From Streptomyces inusitatus (GTDB lineage Bacteria > Actinomycetota > Actinomycetes > Streptomycetales > Streptomycetaceae), in the NCBI RefSeq assembly GCF_014651115.1, contig NZ_BMWG01000004.1:124001-188000 (forward strand): a stretch of DNA of 64,000 nucleotides, read 5' to 3'. A model generated the notes under the pieces. That model searched no databases. It was not told where the DNA came from and saw only the letters and a program-made list of their open reading frames with translations. Positions 61,756-64,000 of this stretch are shown here, one piece after another (position 1 is the first letter of the stretch; every line of letters begins with the position of its first letter). The position numbers and the translations under genes were made by a program.

Positions 61756-63045
61756 ATGGACATCTGTGTGGTGGCGCTCGGCAAGATCGGTCTCCCGCTC
61801 GCCGTCCAGTTCGCGGCCAAGGGCCACCGGGTCACCGGCGCGGACACCGACGAGCGGGTCGTGGAGCTGGTCAACGCGGGCACCGAGCCCTTCCCCGGCG
61901 AGGCTGGCCTGGACCGCCTCCTCAAGGACGCCGTCGGCGCCGGGCTGCTCACCGCCACCACCGACACGACCGCCGCCGTCGCCCGCGCGGAGGCCGTCGT
62001 CATCGTCGTACCGCTGGTCACCGACGAGGCGGGCGTCCCCGACTTCACCGCGCTGGACTCCGCCACCCGCGCCGTCGCCCGGGGTCTCACCCCCGGGACC
62101 CTCGTCTCCTACGAGACCACCCTGCCCGTCGGCACCACCCGCACCCGCTGGGGGCCGCTGCTCGCCGAGGGCTCCGGACTCGCCCCCGGCGAGGACTTCT
62201 TCCTCGTCTTCTCGCCCGAACGCGTCCTCACCGGCCGGGTCTTCGCCGATCTGCGCCGCTACCCCAAGCTCGTCGGCGGCGTCGACGCCGCCTCCGCCCG
62301 GCGCGGAACCGACTTCTACACCCGCGTCCTCGACTTCGACCCGCGCCCCGACCTGCCCCGCCCCAACGGCGTCTGGGACCTGGGCGCCGCCGAGGCCGCC
62401 GAGCTGGCGAAGCTCGCCGAGACCACCTACCGCGATGTGAACATCGCCCTCGTCAACCAGTTCGCCCGCTTCGCCGACCGGCAGGGCATCGACATCGACA
62501 TCGAGGAGGTCGTCGACGCCTGCAACTCCCAGCCCTACAGTCGGCTGCACCGGCCCGGCATCGCGGTCGGCGGCCACTGCATCCCGGTCTACCCCCGGAT
62601 GTATCTGTGGAACGACCCCGACGCCACCGTCGTACGCGCCGCCCGCGAGGCCAACGCCGCCATGCCCGGGTACGCGGTCGAACTGCTCGCCGACGCCTAC
62701 GGCGAGCTGCGGGGGGCCCCGGTCCTGGTGCTCGGCGCGGCCTACCGGGGCGGAGTGAAGGAGACCGCCTTCTCCGGCGTCTTCCCGACCGTGGCGGCGC
62801 TCGCCGCACGCGGCGCGATCCCCTATGTCTCCGACCCCCTGTACACCGCCGCCGAACTCACCGCGCACGGGCTCACCCCGCACCGGGGCGAACCGGTCAC
62901 CGCCGCGATCCTCCAGGCCGACCACGCCGAATACCGCGAGCTGACCCCCGCCGACCTGCCCGGGGTGCGCGTCCTGGTCGACGGCCGCCGCACCACCGAC
63001 CCCGCCCGCTGGGCGGGCGTCCACCGGGTCGTCATCGGCGGCTGA
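61756..63045 (+). CDS. Nucleotide-sugar 6-dehydrogenase (UDP-GlcNAc/ManNAc type, WbpA/WecC-like)
   Basis: A 429-residue NAD-dependent enzyme oxidising C6 of a UDP-hexose to the uronic acid. The N-terminal Rossmann motif is VVALGKIGLPLAVQFA; FSPERVLTG and KLAETTYRDVNIALVNQFAR are typical for the GlcNAc/ManNAc group. The catalytic Cys is in VGGHCIPVYP, and the C-terminal UDP-binding domain has LGAAYRGGVKETAFS. In the context of the DegT and Gfo/Idh genes it probably makes UDP-GlcNAcA as the first step. ATG 61756; translation is coupled to the glycosyltransferase. Confidence 0.9.
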   Translation: MDICVVALGKIGLPLAVQFAAKGHRVTGADTDERVVELVNAGTEPFPGEAGLDRLLKDAVGAGLLTATTDTTAAVARAEAVVIVVPLVTDEAGVPDFTALDSATRAVARGLTPGTLVSYETTLPVGTTRTRWGPLLAEGSGLAPGEDFFLVFSPERVLTGRVFADLRRYPKLVGGVDAASARRGTDFYTRVLDFDPRPDLPRPNGVWDLGAAEAAELAKLAETTYRDVNIALVNQFARFADRQGIDIDIEEVVDACNSQPYSRLHRPGIAVGGHCIPVYPRMYLWNDPDATVVRAAREANAAMPGYAVELLADAYGELRGAPVLVLGAAYRGGVKETAFSGVFPTVAALAARGAIPYVSDPLYTAAELTAHGLTPHRGEPVTAAILQADHAEYRELTPADLPGVRVLVDGRRTTDPARWAGVHRVVIGG

Positions 63046-63075
63046 CCGCTCCGCCCCACCACAGCGAAGGACTCG

Positions 63076-64000
63076 ATGCGCATGCCCCCGTCCCCCACCC
63101 CGCCCAAGCTGGCCGTCGTCGTCGCCAACGGCATCACCGGGGACTCCCGGGTGCAGAAGACCGCGCTCGCCGCCGCGCACGCGGGCTGGGACGTCACCCT
63201 GGTCGGCCGGGCCGCCGGGAAGAAGCCCGAACACTCCTGGCTCGGCCCCGTCAAAGTCGTCCGCCTGCCCGTCGGCAACCGGATGGAACGCCTGGTCAAC
63301 GCCAGAAAGAGCCGGGGCGGACCGCGCGCCAGACTCACCCAGTGGGGCATCCGCGACCGCGCCGCCCTCGACCAGATCCGCGACGCCCACCGTGTCTGGG
63401 TCCGCGAGCAGACCACCCGGATCGGCCATCTCGCCGCCACCCCGCTCGGCGGGGCCGCCGCCGTCGGCCTGCGCGCCCTGGTCCGCGCCGGGCGCGGCGC
63501 GCACCGGCTCCGGCTCCGCGCCTACCGCTGGGAGCAGCGCCGCAAGACCACCGGGACGACCACCGGCGACTGGCGGCGCGACTGGCCCGCGCTCCTCGAT
63601 CTCGATCTCGCCTTCGGACCGTTCATCGAGGAACTCGCCCCCGACGTCGTCCACGCCAACGACATCACCACCATCCACACCGCCGCCCGCGCCGCCTCCC
63701 GGCTGCGCGCCCGGGGCCGCCGCTGCGCCTGGCTGTACGACTCTCACGAGTACGTCGCCGGCATCGCCTGGGCCAAGGCGGCGATGCGCAGCGCCTTCCC
63801 GGCGGTGGAGCGGGAGTACATCCACCGGGCCGACGCCGTGGTGACCGTCTCGCCCGAGCTGGCCGCCCTGATCCGCGCCGACCACCGGCTCCCCGAGACC
63901 CCGGCCGTGGTCCGCAACGCCCCCGTCCGCGCGGTCGTCGGGGCGGCGGCCGGCCGGGTCTGCGTCCGTACCGCCTGCGGTCTGCGACCGGGCGTTCCGC
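63076..64000 (+). CDS. GT4-like glycosyltransferase, 3' end beyond the window
   Basis: The first 308 codons of a glycosyltransferase. It begins with the GT-B N-terminal block LAVVVANGITGDSRVQKTAL, then an insertion rich in Arg. The block DVVHANDITTIHTAARAASRL, followed by WLYDSHEYVAGI and AVVTVSPELAALI, is typical for GT4 enzymes that act on surface polysaccharides. The C-terminal donor-binding domain is cut off. ATG 63076 has GAAGGA 5 nt upstream. It continues the nucleotide-sugar operon. Confidence 0.85.
   Translation, partial: MRMPPSPTPPKLAVVVANGITGDSRVQKTALAAAHAGWDVTLVGRAAGKKPEHSWLGPVKVVRLPVGNRMERLVNARKSRGGPRARLTQWGIRDRAALDQIRDAHRVWVREQTTRIGHLAATPLGGAAAVGLRALVRAGRGAHRLRLRAYRWEQRRKTTGTTTGDWRRDWPALLDLDLAFGPFIEELAPDVVHANDITTIHTAARAASRLRARGRRCAWLYDSHEYVAGIAWAKAAMRSAFPAVEREYIHRADAVVTVSPELAALIRADHRLPETPAVVRNAPVRAVVGAAAGRVCVRTACGLRPGVP

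Overview
The window is a 64-kb piece of a Streptomyces chromosome or that of a close relative. The evidence is very high GC with strong third-position GC bias, many GTG starts, and a gene order that is a known Streptomyces core neighbourhood: pepN, Fe-SOD, rpiB, tig-clpP1-clpP2-clpX, valS-folC-ndk, mreB-mreC-mreD-pbp2-rodA, the radical-SAM TIGR03960/TIGR03936 pair, and a giant RNase E/G. No rRNA, CRISPR array, IS element or secondary-metabolite cluster was seen.

Layout. 1-11.6 kb: 5' part of pepN (aminopeptidase N), a mycothiol/DsbA-like reductase, Fe superoxide dismutase, a divergent carbohydrate module (two FGGY kinases, a 2-hydroxyacid dehydrogenase, a histidine phosphatase), an APC amino-acid permease, bioY and rpiB. 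11.9-14.6 kb: a small accessory module that looks inserted. It has a visibly lower-GC XRE regulator with a PLD/DUF5919-like C-terminus, divergent from four overlapping genes ending in an aminoglycoside-phosphotransferase-fold kinase. 14.7-28.5 kb: a Nei-type glycosylase, an Eis-like acetyltransferase, a SpoIIE phosphatase, an LPMO-like membrane-anchored protein without its copper ligands, an RsbW-like ATPase, a TetR regulator, a broken GNAT gene whose frame runs into a secreted I36-type protein across an 8-bp repeat array, a CPA2 antiporter, an ABC exporter pair, an HD hydrolase and a frameshifted acyltransferase. 28.9-41 kb: a small membrane protein, tRNA-Gly(TCC), tRNA-Pro(TGG), trigger factor, the Clp protease genes, an anchored PGPYGQ-repeat protein, valS, folC, a DUF4233-type protein and ndk. 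41-47.5 kb: the mre/rod operon for lateral or spore wall synthesis. 47.5-57.6 kb: a CYTH-CHAD protein, the radical SAM pair flanking an Arg/Val/Trp-rich repeat protein, and RNase E/G. 57.8-64 kb: a nucleotide-sugar and glycosyltransferase operon (DegT aminotransferase, Gfo/Idh oxidoreductase, TarS-like GT2, UDP-sugar 6-dehydrogenase, GT4), cut by the window end.

How the parts fit. Tig, ClpP1P2 and ClpX form a protein-folding and degradation block; MreBCD, PBP2 and RodA form the elongation/spore-wall machine. The terminal operon holds the enzyme classes needed for a 2,3-diamino-uronic acid nucleotide sugar plus glycosyltransferases, so it probably makes a surface glycopolymer. Several genes (valS, folC, rpiB, the HD hydrolase, the CYTH-CHAD gene) have a TANNNT-like -10 box placed so that transcription would start at the initiation codon, which suggests leaderless mRNAs. 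Two genes have a strong Shine-Dalgarno placed for a non-canonical start (CTG for TIGR03936, ATC for the antiporter).
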